Shown one piece after another: positions 47,236 to 58,927 of a stretch of DNA of 64,000 nucleotides. The number at the start of each line of letters is the position of its first letter. The stretch's first letter is position 1. The position numbers were made by a program, and so were the translations under genes. A model generated the notes under the pieces. That model saw only the letters and a list, made by a program, of their open reading frames with translations. It had not been told where the DNA came from and searched no databases. The stretch comes from Onthophagus taurus (Eukaryota; Arthropoda; Insecta; Coleoptera; Scarabaeidae): assembly GCF_036711975.1 (NCBI RefSeq), contig NC_091972.1, positions 21,705,001-21,769,000 of the forward strand, given 5' to 3'.

Positions 47236-48568
47236 TGTTTCACGTACTCCTATAATATTTGTAATTTTATATCGAATCCATCAAAGTGTAACACAGATCC
47301 AAAGTAAATTTTTTGCCAACTTATATTTAACACAACTCTCTGTTAGATAACTTCAGGGAACATAGTGGTTAATTAGTTAAAGTGTATCAAAATTTACGAT
47401 AGTTGGCGTATAATGATCAAAAAAATTATGATCACCCTAAATTGAAGGTTAGTATTTATAGGTAGTATTGAGAATATGGGTATATCCTTAAATTGCTACA
47501 CGTTATACATCTTTTGCTTTGCAGATGACCAAGTAGTTATTGCCCAAAACTTGAGTTCTACGAGATTCTTGTTCATTAATCAATATATGTTTCTTTTTCC
47601 CAACGCAGATTTTTTAACATTCAATTATACAGCTTTGTATTTCTTGACCTTGTCTTAATGTTTTAAATTTTTTTCTGTTTCCATTTTGTACCTCGAGCAG
47701 TAGAATTATTCATAATGTGGTCCAGAATACTGTTAAGCACATGTAATTGCTCAAACACCATTTGTACTACATTCTTCGACGTTGCTTTGTGCATGACTAC
47801 TATTGCCGTAATCCTGTTCATATTCTGAACCATCTGATTAAGTAATAAGCACTCCTTTTATATTTACTGATATTTTACAGATATTTACTAATGTAATTGT
47901 AATTCATCAAACACTTCATTCCTGTTGCATTCCAGGTCGACTGAATTTTAAAATTGATGTTATTCTACTCCAATGTTAGCATGACGTTTTAGATGTACAT
48001 TAAACTAGAATTATCCTTAAATTTATGATTTTATTAATGACCCACTTGTACAAAGCTTCATTTTCAGCCCATCCAACAAACAAACACGCAATTGATGAAA
48101 CGTATTACCGATACAGTTTGAAATGAAACACAATGACCTGAAAACAAAGGCTTGTGCAATTAAACCTTGAAAAAAATTTTTATGTACATTTAGTTGTCAA
48201 ACATCAAATGAAATGGAACCTATGGCAGGTATATTAAAAAGAGGGTTTTGTTGATAACTATTATTAAATCAATAATTTAATGAAAGCACATTTGCCTTCC
48301 TACGTTCATATTAGAGACCGGTATATAGGGTTTGGTATGAGATCAATAATATAGCAATAATATTGAAAATGTAATTACGCATAAACTAAAGAATGCCTTT
48401 CCACATTATGGCCACATAATTAATATAGCTATTAATACATTTATGTTATGTATTAATATATAAATATCAATCGTAAATTAGATATAACTAAAGTTGTCCA
48501 TTTTTTTATACTTTTTTTAACCATAAATATGCATAATACAACAAATATATTAAAATATAATTTTTTCC
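47236..48568. other. AT-rich DNA with a short reverse-transcriptase scrap
   Basis: At about 47474-47550 (+) the frame reads MGISLNCYTLYIFCFADDQVVIAQ, which contains the FADD core of a LINE reverse transcriptase with the usual LYxLxFADDQVV context. No other part of the element is recognisable. The rest is A/T-rich without features. Confidence 0.45.
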
Positions 48569-51537
48569 GTTAGCCCCCAATTTTTTTATCTCCCAATTAG
48601 ATAGGATTTTACATGTATAGTATTTTAATTATAACAAGAGAATCAGTCAACCGATTTCGATAAACAACATCACAAAAATGACCTTTTTTTATGTAGTGAT
48701 AACTCGTAAACGATGTACCCTGTGATCAAGATCTATACGTCATTCGATTCGTCATAGTTTCTTCTATCGAAATCAGAAAATGCCCGATTTCAATTCTCTC
48801 CCGTTAACCTTGTACAGCCCTCGGAATGACACCGTGTTCCGTGTAGCTCGTTGTTTATGCACGTGTGAACGCCCGAAAGTCTAGCCCCCAACATAAAAAA
48901 ATTAATTTAAACTAAATCGACAATAATTAGAGAACAGTTTGGCGGATTTCAATGTTTTATATCTCAATCGAAAGTTTATGCCTGGCTAAATGCCCGATTC
49001 CAAATATTTAAGGATTTTGATTAAAACACAAAAAACGAATTAATCAAACACATCAATTATCTCCTTAACTAATTGACCAATTTTAGTCATCAACATCTCG
49101 ATCGAAAGTATGATCTACAATGAACGCGAAGGTGGAAATGCCCGATTTCAAAATTTACTAATTATTTGCGTACGGCTATTGAAATGACCCCGCGAATCTG
49201 CCGACTGGAAGTCTAGCCCTCAATAAGAAAAAATTAATTTTGATTAAATTCACTTTAACTAAAGAACGGTTTAACGGATTTTAATGTTTTATATCTCAAA
49301 CGGAGCTGAATAACTATGTCGAAATGCCCGATTCGAAATATTAAGAATCTCTTAAATATCTAAAGAAACTGTAAGTGCATTTTTCTCGAAACATCCTTTT
49401 TACTTCTGGTTAACACGATTCCTAAAAAACTACTCATTCGATTGACTTGAAATTTGAATTGCACTTTCAAATAGCATCTTTCTATCGTATGACCTACAGA
49501 GAAACTGTTTCGATATACACATGATTTTTTTTGAGATAAACTTATCGATTTGAAGAACAAAATCGATTATCTTAATTTGACTAGGCGCCATTTTGCCAAT
49601 AATATTTTTTTTGCTTAGTTCTAGTTCAAACGATAATCACAAGAAACGAACATCATTTGATTTTTGAGTTTCAGATTATTTCAGGGATAGATATTGTATC
49701 AACCAGCAACTTAGACAATCCACGCACCTACTTGGTTGAGGGACAATGTAAAGATTATTTTCTATAAACAATTCTTTTTAAATAAGTAAATATATCATGA
49801 AAGCATATGCAAAAGATTAAATTGAAATACCACATAATTTGGTAGCAAAAAATTCCCAATGAAATCATTTTATTTGATACAAAAAAAAGAGAGTCCCCCA
49901 TTAAAAAGTTTGAATTAGATTATACTAGTATTATTTGGAGTGGTTTACACTCAATTTCAAATTATTTCATGTTTTGACAATGTTGATAATTAAAGCTTTA
50001 TAATTTTTCAAGCACAAAATGCAAAAATTTATTGAATAATACCGTTTTTCAAGCACAAATCCAGTGAGTAGCATTCAGACGGTTTTTATCTGGAAAAATT
50101 ACACCATTCAAATCGCGAATTTTCATTTTTCCGATATGTTTTGGTCAATTAATAAAATTGAAAACGACTCACCGAATAGATGTTGTTTCCCTTGGATTTT
50201 ACTTCGAAGCTCAGCTGGAAAGAAAAGATAAATTAATTTATTGTGACAAAAAAAAAAGAATTAATACAATACCTTCACATCCTTCAACATCCATAAAATA
50301 GCAATCCCATGATGTCCTATATCACATCACTAATATCACCTAACACTTAGCATAAATATAGCACGCATTTATCACTTAATTTAAGTTTTATTTTTCTAAA
50401 CTACTTTATCACCCTTAAATGCCCGCATATCAACTAAAATGCGTTATTAGCGAATCAAATCCATAGCGACCAAATCAATTCCAAACATCCCCTCCTTAAT
50501 TTATTGTGGGAAGAAGGAATACTGGAGGTGAATAAACAAAAAATGTAAAGACGACGGGTCGAAGCGGTTTTAAAACTCAACCTTTCAATAAAAAAATTAC
50601 TCGTTTTCTCGAAACATTTCAAATAAAACTTACGTCATTTTACTAAAATAAAACGCACTAATCGAACTTCAATGTTAAACACTTCCTGCAAAAGAAAGTC
50701 TATCCCCCAATATAAAAAAGATAATTCAAACTAAATCGACTATAATTAGAGAACGGTTTGACGGATTTTAATGTTTTATATCTCAATCGAAAGTTTGGGG
50801 GCTAGACTTCCTGTCGGTCATTTCAATAGCCGTAAGCAGGTAATTAGTAAATTTTGAAATCGGGTATTTCCACCTTCGTGTTCATTGTAGATCATACTTT
50901 CGATCGAGATGTTGATGACTAAAATTGGTTAATTAGTTAAGGAAATAATTGATGTGTTTGATTAATTCGTTTTTTGTGTTTTAATCAAAATCCTTAAATA
51001 TTTCGAATCGGGCATTTAGCCAGGCATAAACTTTCGATTGAGATATAAAACATTAAAATCCGCCAAACTGTTCTCTAATTATAGTCGATTTAGTTTAAAT
51101 TAATTTTTTTATATTGGGGGCTAGACTTTCGGGCGTTTATACGAGCATAAACAACGAGGCGAACACGGTGTCATTCCGAGTGCTGTACAAGGTTAACGGG
51201 AGAGAATTGAAATCGGTAATTGTGATTTCGATAGAAGAAACTACGACGAATCGAATGACGTATAGATCTTGATCATCGGCTACATCGTTTACGAGTTATC
51301 ACAACTTAAAAAAGGTCATTTTTGTGTTATTTTCGTGTACCTTCGCATTATTTTGGCGTTATAGCGGAATTCAACAGAGATTTCGAATCAGGCATTTCCA
51401 CTTTCGTATTGGCTAAGGACTGAGCTTTCGAAAGAGACATTGTTTATCGAAATCGGTTGACTGGTTCTCTTGTTATAATCAAAATACTATACATGTAAAA
51501 TGCTATCTAATTGGGGCTAGAAAAATTGGGGGCTAAC
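48569..51537. mobile_element. Large foldback element, ~0.8-kb inverted arms
   Basis: The left arm, 48569 to about 49345, and the right arm, about 50695-51537, are imperfect reverse complements over most of their length. The ends are GTTAGCCCCCAATTTTT and AAAAATTGGGGGCTAAC. Inside the arms the phrase tctagcccccaatataaaaa and the sentence gtttgacggattttaatgttttatatctc recur several times in both orientations, so the arms are themselves built of subrepeats. No transposase is visible, and no target-site duplication is clear at the ends I chose. The spacer (49346-50694) holds a spliced micro-ORF. It looks like a non-autonomous foldback transposon. Confidence 0.75.
50049..50638 (-). CDS. Candidate four-exon micropeptide gene (43 aa) inside the foldback element
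   Basis: The minus-strand exons are 50638-50634 (ATG plus two bases), 50316-50273, 50215-50174 and 50089-50049. The three introns (317, 57 and 84 bp) are all GT-AG. The donors are gtaagt, gtattg and gtgagt, and two acceptors have long pyrimidine tracts (tcttttctttccag, tttttccag). The phases agree and the frame ends in TGA, followed within 20 bases by AATAAA (50033-50028). The product includes WDCYFMDVEGCEAELRSKIQ and ends THWICA. I recognise no family and see no signal peptide. Alternatives are the captured 5' part of a host gene, read-through of the third intron (adding 13 codons), or chance, since exons this short can be open by accident in AT-rich DNA. Confidence 0.35.
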
Positions 51538-51784
51538 TTCGCATAGGTGTATAAAATGGATGTAAAAATACATTATACTACATTAAACTACAAGATTGAC
51601 TTGTGAAATAATACATGAATGAACAACGTAATTTTCGAAATCCAGTTAATACGAGGTAAAATTACAGGAAATTAGTAAATTTACAAAATATTACATTTTT
51701 TTAATATGAATTACACAATGTAAACTATAGGAAAAACCTGTAAATAAATGGAAAATCAAGTAAAACAATGTAAATGTATTTAAT
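51538..51784. other. AT-rich spacer
   Basis: Nothing recognisable between the foldback end and the LINE tail. Confidence 0.5.
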
Positions 51785-52095
51785 AATAATAATAATAATA
51801 ATAATAACTTGGCTTTATTAATAAAAAAAAAAACAATGACAATAATTATACAAAAGCAATACGTAGGGCGGAGTTAGGAATCAAGTTCCTCTCTACCACT
51901 CAACCCTACAAACAAATAAAAAAAAAAAAATTAAGTATTAATAAAATAGAACAAAAGAAAAATTAAAATTAAAACAAAAAAAAAAAAATCAATGTTTACG
52001 AAATTAACAATATTAAACAAATCAAAAATTAAAAAAAAAAAAAAAACAAAGGAACATATATTAATTGCAATACATATGCATGCGAAACTCAGCAA

Positions 52096-53169
52096 CTATA
52101 CGCCAGATTGTTCATCCATTAACATTTGTCGCAGTTTCTTCTTAAACGCATTCAAATTTAGAGACTTCAAAGAGCCTGGCAGCGGATTATAATATTTAGG
52201 AAGGCAATAAGTGAAGGATCGTTCAAATATCGAGGTCTCGTGTTTAGGAGGTGTAATAATACCTCTATTTCTAATATTGATATTATGAACATCTGTCCTG
52301 AATGATATTTTGTTGTATAGATACGGGGGCTTCTTCAACATGAGAAGTTTATGGTAGAATGATAATAAATGCAAGTTTCTTCTGTTGGACATATTCAACC
52401 AACCAGCATCTATTAATTTATGAGACACATGATCATACCGTTTTAAACCGTATACAAGCCTGAGGCAAGCATTCTGTACCCGCTGTACACGACTTACTGA
52501 AGTGCCAGCCAAACAGGTACCAAAAACCTTAGCACAAAAGGTGAAATTAGTAAGTACAAGGGTATCGCACAGTTTTAACAGTGTAGCTTTAGATACTGTG
52601 TGCCTAATGCCACAAATTAATTTCAACGTTGCATATGATTTATTGGTTTTCTGTGTAATATGTGTTTTAAATCTAATATCTGAATCCTGATACAATCCCA
52701 AATTACGAAAACAGCATCCTACATTAATTCGCTGGTCATCAACTTCTATACTAAAATGAGTAGAATGTTCTTCTCGCAAACCCCGCCTACCAAAAAGCAT
52801 CAATGCCGACTTGGCACCATTCACCTTCAAATTATGTCCAGACGAAATTTCCACTAAGTTCCTAATTTCCCGTGTTAAAATAGTTTCAGCCAGAGACACA
52901 TCACTGGGAGCAAATCTCAGATATAGTTGGGTGTCATCTGCGTAAAAATGACAGCTATAGTGTTTCAAACTATTTGAAAAGTTGGATGTATATAACGAAA
53001 ACAAAAGTGGCCCCAATATAGAACCCTGCGGCACACCCGCCGACACCCTCCGAGGCTCAGATATAGAGTTGTTTATCTTAACTTTTTGGTATCTATTGCA
53101 CAAGTAATTGGAGACCAATGATATAGCATTAGCGCTAAACCCAACAAAATTTAAGACAGAACTTAACAA
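52096..53169 (-). pseudogene. LINE ORF2, second half of the reverse transcriptase
   Basis: This frame continues ORF2 after the 14-bp insertion. It shows motif B AGVPQGSILGPLLFSLY, motif C FYADDTQLY (YADD at 52944-52933), then the thumb and a C-terminal region with RVQRVQNACLRLVYGLKRYD, ending KKLRQMLMDEQSGV. Removing 14 bases near 53180 would join it in frame to the upstream half (…DTVN then HSLLSS). No RNase H or zinc knuckle follows. All core RT residues are present. Confidence 0.9.
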
Positions 53170-53183
53170 GGAATGGTTAAAAC

Positions 53184-54869
53184 TTACTGGTTTACAGTAT
53201 CGAAAGCTTTTGAGTAATCCAACAAAACTAAAGCGTTTTCATCAATCGCCCGGAGAATGTCGTCGGTAATATGCATTAACGCTGTTTCACAACCATAATG
53301 TTTACGAAATCCAGACTGATTTGGAGGTAGGATATTATAGCCGTCAATAAAAGTTCTAATTTGCCAGTCCATAACTTTCTCCACAACCTTTGCAAGAACC
53401 GGGAGAATGCTAATAGGTCGTAAATCCTTGTTCTCTTGGGGATTAGAAATTTTTGGTAATGGAGTTACCAGAGCGGTCTTCCAACAGGAAGGAAAAACAC
53501 ATTTCTCCAAACAGTAATTAACTATATGCGTCAAATGTGGGAGTATAAAAGGACAGCAGTACAAGAGCATTGACAACGAAATACCATCATCCCCGACAGC
53601 ATTAGATTTCATTTTAAGTAAATAACTTGCAACAACGTTTTCATGTACAGTTTCGAAATCAAAATACTTCTGAAATTCACATTTTTTGTTACTGTTATAA
53701 AAGTGCATAACATCACTTGAAGGTGCTCCCAATGAACAACCTGTCTGGAGAAAGTGGTTATTAATGTCATTCGCATTTCTTAAATGCATGGGCAAAGTGT
53801 TTACTCTATTCCTGATCACTCCGAAATCACGAACAACACGCCACATCGCAGATGTCCCAGTTCGACTCGTTGCCCCCTCAAAGTACACCCTTTTTTCAGT
53901 TTTGATGGCATTTGTCACGTGTCTTCTCAACGTTTTATACTGCTCTAGGTCTAATACATTTTTTGTACGCTTATATTTAGCATAAGCTTTATTTCTAACC
54001 GCGATCATTTTCTTGATTTGGGGTGTAAGCCACGGAGCAGGTTTTTTTGTAAATCTTTTCGTTTGTAGTGGTGTATGTAAATCAAATAGATCTAGTATTA
54101 AAGAATTAAAATAATTCACTTTTTCATCAATGCCGTTAATTTCAAAAATTAATTGTAAAGGTAATGATTCAAGTTCTCTACTAAACAGATCGAGATTAAA
54201 CCTCTTAAAGTCTCTATAAGTTCGAAATGTAGGAACAGGCTTTGTACTAGCAGTTTTCAATTGAGAGTGTACCAGTTCGTGATCTGAAAGGTGGGGTAGT
54301 GAATATAAACCAACCAGGGTGAATTCTTCACATGAACATGCAGTAATATCTATTAAAGTTTCGGAATTAAGTGTAATACGGGTTGGTTGATTAACAAGTT
54401 GAACCAGACCAAACGACTCCAGCAAATCAAGGAAAATGCGTGAATATGTACTTTCAGGGTGCAACAAATCAATATTTATATCACCGGCAATAAATAGTTC
54501 ATTACATTGTGGTATAGCTAAACTTAAGGATTCCTCGAGAGACTCAAAGAATAATGGCAGACTTCCGGTCGGGGGCCTGTACATTACACCAAAAATATAT
54601 TTAACTTTGTTAATAGTTACAGCGATCCATAGCTGTTCTAAATGATCATATGTTTTTATGTTAACCTTGCTGGGTCTATATAAGTTCTTAATATAAATGC
54701 CTACACCACCACCTCGCTTACCAGACCTTCGGCGATGTATGAATGTATAATTTTCGATAGAACACACCGCTTCCGTATGTTCATCCGCCAAACAGGTCTC
54801 CGTAACCAATACCAGATCAAAATTATTATCAGTAATGTACTCACGAAATTCAGCAATACTAGGCAGCAA
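53184..54869 (-). pseudogene. LINE ORF2, endonuclease and first half of the reverse transcriptase
   Basis: This 561-codon frame encodes an AP-type endonuclease domain (VLVTETCLAD with the catalytic Glu, RGGGVGIYIKN, GVMYRPP, FIAGDINIDL, LSDHELV) and then the start of the reverse transcriptase (VTPLPKISNP, DLRPISILPVLAKVVEKVMD, QSGFRKHYGCETAL, LLDYSKAFDTVN with the motif A Asp). The opening N...RSL of the endonuclease is missing because of the deletion at the ORF1 junction. The frame ends at a stop after DTVN, created by a 14-bp insertion at about 53171-53190. The start given is arbitrary, as no native start codon remains. Confidence 0.9.
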
Positions 54870-54879
54870 TCACGGCTCC

Positions 54880-55204
54880 ACACTCTTCTTTTACCATATT
54901 CTTCCTCCAGTTTTCTCAATTCGCAAATCCGGTGGTGCGTAAGGTCTTCTCGAATTATAAACTGAGTTCCTCTTAACAGTTTCTTATGATAAAATACGCG
55001 ATATTTGGTCTTGTGACTTATAAATTTCATAATAATAGGTCGGTTCTTTCCATTTCGCTTCGGTCCAACTCGATGACAACGATCGATAGAATCCGGTAAC
55101 AATGCGAGGTTCATTTTCTTATTAATAATATCTAATACAACTTGTTCGGTGTTCTCATTGTCTGTCTCGCTTACCCCGAAAACTCGAATAAATTGGGAAA
55201 TCAT
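54880..55204 (-). pseudogene. LINE ORF1 remnant (RNA-binding domain)
   Basis: From the ATG at 55204 the protein reads MISQFIRVFGVSE, then VVLDIINKKMNLALLPDSID, RCHRVG, RPIIMKFISHKTKYRVF and LRKLEEEYGKRRVW. This is the usual ORF1 core (xxDIxxCHRxG...RPIIVKF...). It is joined directly to the endonuclease frame after RRVWSRDCC near 54880, so the end of ORF1 and the start of ORF2 are deleted. The N-terminal coiled coil normally found in ORF1 is absent, so the 5' end is also truncated or diverged. Confidence 0.75.
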
Positions 55205-55396
55205 GTAATATTGTTAAAAATTACTATTACGAACGTGTAAAATACGGGATGGCCCCACCACCACTTTCTGCGTTCAGTCGGCCGAATAGCGTTGCAACTA
55301 CGCACAACGCGTTGACATCATCGTGCCAAGTACAGTCTAATAACGTATGAATCGTCGAACGTTATACGCGATCTCTTATAATAATAATAATAATAA

Positions 55397-56121
55397 ACCA
55401 CTTTAATCTGTCCATTTAGTGTTTGGTTGTTTTGTGCCCTTTAGTACGTATACAGGTTGTACACAAAGTTTTTGTGTTCCAAGTTTGCCGTTTGTCAAAA
55501 TTGTAAAAGATTACACTTTTTCCACTATTCTTTTAATGTTTTTGTATTGTAAAACATTATAACAATGGTGGAAAAACTATTGGCTTTCATAATTTGGACA
55601 TAAAACTATTTTTACATTTACTTAAGCTTAAAATTATGTAAATGTACAGGGTTGAATAATGAATTATTACATAGCAGACGAACTACAATATTCATAGCAT
55701 AAGTAGTTTTACATATAAATATAGTCATTTTTAAGTGTTAACACTTGTACATTATCTGGGTTAAGAAATAAAATTACATCAATCAGAGACGAAAAGTACA
55801 AACATAGAAATGGAAAATGCGCTTGTTTAGATATGTATTTATGTTGCTATTACATACGTGTAACATTTTACATGAATATCCATGGCAATAAATTACTAGT
55901 ACTGGACCATGTAATTATTTTTTACTGTGTAGTGCAAAATACTTCATTTTGACATGGTTGTAATTTTGTTAGATTGGTTTTGAATGTGTTGCCGTAGACA
56001 TCACATCACATACGCAGTGAAGATTGCTCTAAGCAAAGATTTATATAAAATATTTGTACATTATTGTTTATGAGTGTACTGTTCGAATAGCCTTTGATGT
56101 GCGTCAATAAGCTTAGTCTTT
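55397..56121. other. No recognisable feature
   Basis: AT-rich sequence with no frame or repeat match seen. Confidence 0.5.
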
Positions 56122-56250
56122 ATATGTATGTATGTATGTATGTATAGGGGTGCGTAATTTCTACGCGCACTTAGGCCCCAGTGGGCTCCTTGTGCATACT
56201 CCCTTGGAGGCTCGAGATGGTAGAGAAGATCTCGTTAGATCTCGTCTTTA
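56122..56250 (-). repeat. LINE 3' UTR fragment with (TATG)n microsatellite
   Basis: A run of about six TATG units (56122-56147) is followed by cacttaggccccagtgggctccttgtgcat. On the same strand that phrase occurs at 62593-62622 (cacttaggccccattgggccccttgtgcat), in the 3' UTR of the minus-strand RNase-H LINE. This is therefore a minus-oriented 3' scrap of the same family. Confidence 0.7.
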
Positions 56251-56399
56251 TATGTTAATTTGGTGTTCAAGTAAATTCACAAAAACCAGTAGAAGTTTCT
56301 TCATCAACTCGGTAGTTAATATTATTCTCGGTGATATTAGGATTAATTACATTTTCTCATAAGATTTTTAGAAATTATCCGAACTCATTTCAGTAATGG

Positions 56400-56800
56400 T
56401 GAATGGAAAATATGTAGGTTTTTCAGGTACGTCGACATGAACATTTAGTTCCAGTGAGCATGTTTAGCGTTGATATCTCCTATGACTACAATTGTCTCCT
56501 GTGGATTTGTGAGAAGTTCGATATCTTCTTTAAGTAGGACTTTGCTCAGTTGTTTGTATACCGCGGCGATGGTGATATACCTGTTATAATTGAATTTTAC
56601 TTTTGTGGAAGCAAGTTCAATATTTTCTAGTTCCATTTCGATTACTTTACACACCTTTCTAAAATCAATGCGTTAACACTGGATGCTTTGTTGGCTTTGC
56701 GATCATTCCTTAATATTGTCTAGTGTGGAGTGATGTCTATCATGTTTAATTCCATTGGCATTGAAGTTTAGAAGTGTTGTAATGTTTATTATCATGTTGT
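56400..56800 (-). pseudogene. LINE endonuclease fragment
   Basis: The minus frame at 56654-56445 encodes KVIEMELENIELASTKV, then YITIAAVYKQ and ETIVVIGDINAKHAHWN. The GDINAKHxxWN block is the catalytic GDFNAKH motif of Jockey-type AP endonucleases. Both sides are lost. Confidence 0.65.
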
Positions 56801-56931
56801 TCTTGTTAGATGATGATGGCGTTGGGTAGGAGGTTTTGAATTAGAAATTGCTACCATATTAACTACTTTAATCTTTGGGTAGCAAGCGACGTCAGCTTAA
56901 TTATTTTGTTAAGAAGAAGTCACTTGCAGTC

Positions 56932-57002
56932 AGGGCTGGATTAACCAGTATTCGCTTGAGGCGCGCGCCTCAGGGCCCTGCACCTACAGGGGCCCGGTTC
57001 TT
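56932..57002. repeat. Possible hAT-type element end
   Basis: cagggctggattaacc followed by gaggcgcgcgcctcagggcc resembles the terminal sequences of hAT-type elements that start CAGGGCTGGATTAA. It abuts the LINE reverse-transcriptase fragment. No partner end was found. Confidence 0.35.
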
Positions 57003-57009
57003 GTTTAAT

Positions 57010-57665
57010 ATTGCATAGGCATATAATATACATATTTGCGGATACTCCTATAGTAGTTGGTAACATAGCTAGGCAGAATACTATTAATGAAATCCTTACA
57101 TCTACCATCGCTTTGGTTTCCTTTTCATTCAGCTTGGTTACAGATGCTGAAGTCCGGGATGCTTTAATTTACTCCAAGTCCACTAGTGTCGGAGCATCAC
57201 TAATCAGTTTATATTTTCCTCAATCTGGCGAATCGCCTATGTTATTCCTATCCCAAAAATTAAACCTCCGTCCCATCTTGGTGAGTTTCGACCCATTTCT
57301 ATTCTATCTACGTTGTTAACAGCTATTGAACGTTTAGCTTATTTGCAGATTCAGAAATATCTTGAGGAGTTTAATCTGATTAACAAGTTCCAGTCTGGTT
57401 TTCGTGAAGGGCATGGTACTACTACAGCACTGATTAAAATCACCGATGATATTAGATCTGCGTGTGATAACCGTTGTGTTACCTTGCTAGTGTTACTTGA
57501 TTTTAGTAAAGCCTTTGATTCTGTGGACCATGTCCTCCTGTTAACTAGGCTTTCTGCTAAAACACTCAATCTCTGTTTCTGTTATTGGTTTTACCTCTTC
57601 TTGTGTATCTTGGTTCCAGTCCTACTTTTCCTATCGGTCTTTACGTGTCCGCGTTTCGTCTTAAA
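57010..57665 (+). pseudogene. CR1-group LINE reverse-transcriptase fragment
   Basis: Two frames give the start of a reverse transcriptase. First come VTDAEVRDALIYSKSTSVGA (57133-57195) and WRIAYVIPIPKIKPPSHLGE with FRPISILST (57230-57310). Then in the frame 57313-57669 come QSGFREGHGTTTALIKITDD and LLDFSKAFDSVDH (motif A). The similarity ends near 57560, before motif C. It is plus-strand and differs in sequence from the LINE at 51785-55396. Confidence 0.8.
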
Positions 57666-58109
57666 GTGACCTTGGCTTAATGAAGTGATATAGTACTTTC
57701 CGCCCTAATTAAGCCTCGACGTCTTCCCTTAAAATAACGGAGTATCGTTAATCCTAACTACTCCGAGGCATAATTCTACAGCAGTTCTTGGTTGCCCGAT
57801 TCGCTATACAAACGAATCCTTATCTAGTAAGGAAAAAATGTAAAAGGTATGTCAAAATTTCACTAACGAAGAACACAAAAACGTTTTATTTAGTCACCAA
57901 ATAAATTAGTTACTTGCTTTTGGTTTTGTTCAGCCATCGGATATGTATCACAATAAACAAATTATTTCAATAACTTTAATTACAATAATTAATTAACAGC
58001 GCAGTACACAAGTGATCATTGTACATGCTTTCATGAAGAATGTTTAAATATGTCGAAACGTTTAACAAATAAAATATTATTAATTTATGTGATATGTAGT
58101 TGTTCTTTT
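57666..58109. other. No clear feature
   Basis: At 58033-58060 the sequence atgaaga...gtcgaaacgtttaac resembles a PLE hammerhead core, but its stem II does not pair well. Nothing else is seen. Confidence 0.4.
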
Positions 58110-58330
58110 CGAAAAATCGATATTACTGGATTATTTATAATTCCACCGATTTTAAATTCCCGCAATGTCGAAGACTACACCAGATGCATCTAAATATATA
58201 ATGTAATAAAAAATGTTAATAGAATTTACATTTATGTATAGGAGAAAAAAATAAAAATCTTTTCGTTTGCGCATTTCATTGTTTATTATATATTATTTTC
58301 AAAGTAAGGTAAACACTTTCCGTTGTATTC

Positions 58331-58641
58331 TTAATAGCAATCAGCTATGAGAACGCATTCACCTTTGCTACTTCTTGCATAACCACTGTCGCAATAGCAT
58401 CTATCGACAGGTAGAATGTTTACAATGGGACATGATAGACCGAGCGTTGCACATGTGGTATCACAGGCACTTCCTGAGCCCCAATGTTCATTTATCCCTT
58501 CGCATACACAAGTATCCGCTGAAATTAACAAAAAAGTGTTAATAAAAAATTAAATAATAAATGAATTAATAAATGCTTTTTACCATTCGCAGAGAACACG
58601 GCAATAACCATCAAACCAAAAAATACTGCTAAGAATTTCAT
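58331..58641 (-). CDS. Small secreted TIL-like cysteine-rich peptide, intact (81 aa)
   Basis: The minus-strand exons are 58641-58584 and 58518-58331, with a 65-bp GT-AG intron. The first exon codes a signal peptide (MKFLAVFFGLMVIAVFSANA), so the product is secreted. The mature ~61 residues have nine cysteines, including CVC near the start, NEHWGSGSACDTTC, LSC, DRCYC, and an end GYARSSKGEC...DC. The order, the NExW...ACxxTC block and the CxCxxGYxRxxxGxC end fit the trypsin-inhibitor-like (TIL) fold. That fold normally has ten cysteines and often inhibits serine proteases in insect haemolymph or cuticle. The function is inferred from the fold only. It is divergent to the gene at 58985, with 343 bases between the starts. 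Confidence 0.8.
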
Positions 58642-58701
58642 TGTAAATAGGTAGATTATCACCTGGTGCACGTTTTAATACGTATGATAACCTCAGGAAA
58701 T

Positions 58702-58719
58702 ATTCTCTCTTTTATATCA
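58702..58719 (-). promoter_or_regulatory. TATA box of the 58641 gene
   Basis: On the minus strand, ttgatataaaagagaga lies about 70 bases before the ATG. The surrounding 80 bases match those upstream of the pseudogene at 46669, where the box has mutated. Confidence 0.5.
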
Positions 58720-58927
58720 AGAAAAACTTACATTTTTATTATTTTATTGATGTGTAAATACTAGGTTTTTTTGTATAATTTTTAACAATAGCTAATAAAT
58801 ATGTGATTATTTGAAAGTAAACAATAAGACAATTATTTTACAAGGTTCTTATTTAGACAAAAATAAATATATCCATTAATCATAGTGTTACACATCATGT
58901 TAGTCTAATCTAATCGTTATCTACATG

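Larger units (their letters stand above)
51785..55396 (-). mobile_element. CR1/L2-group LINE, nearly complete but inactive
   Basis: The element reads on the minus strand. A (TTA)n run at the high-coordinate end (55379-55396) and another at the 3' end (51784-51808) suggest insertion into, or with, a TAA microsatellite. In order it has an ORF1 remnant (55204 to about 54880), an endonuclease/RT ORF, and a 3' UTR ending ttattaataaagccaagtta before the (TTA)n tail. It has no RNase H domain, consistent with CR1/L2/Daphne-type LINEs. An internal deletion and a frameshift inactivate it. Confidence 0.85.

Noticed and set aside
58021..58070. Hammerhead-like ATGAAGA...GAAACG stretch
   Set aside because: The first core base is wrong and stem II does not pair; its flanks repeat rather than complement.
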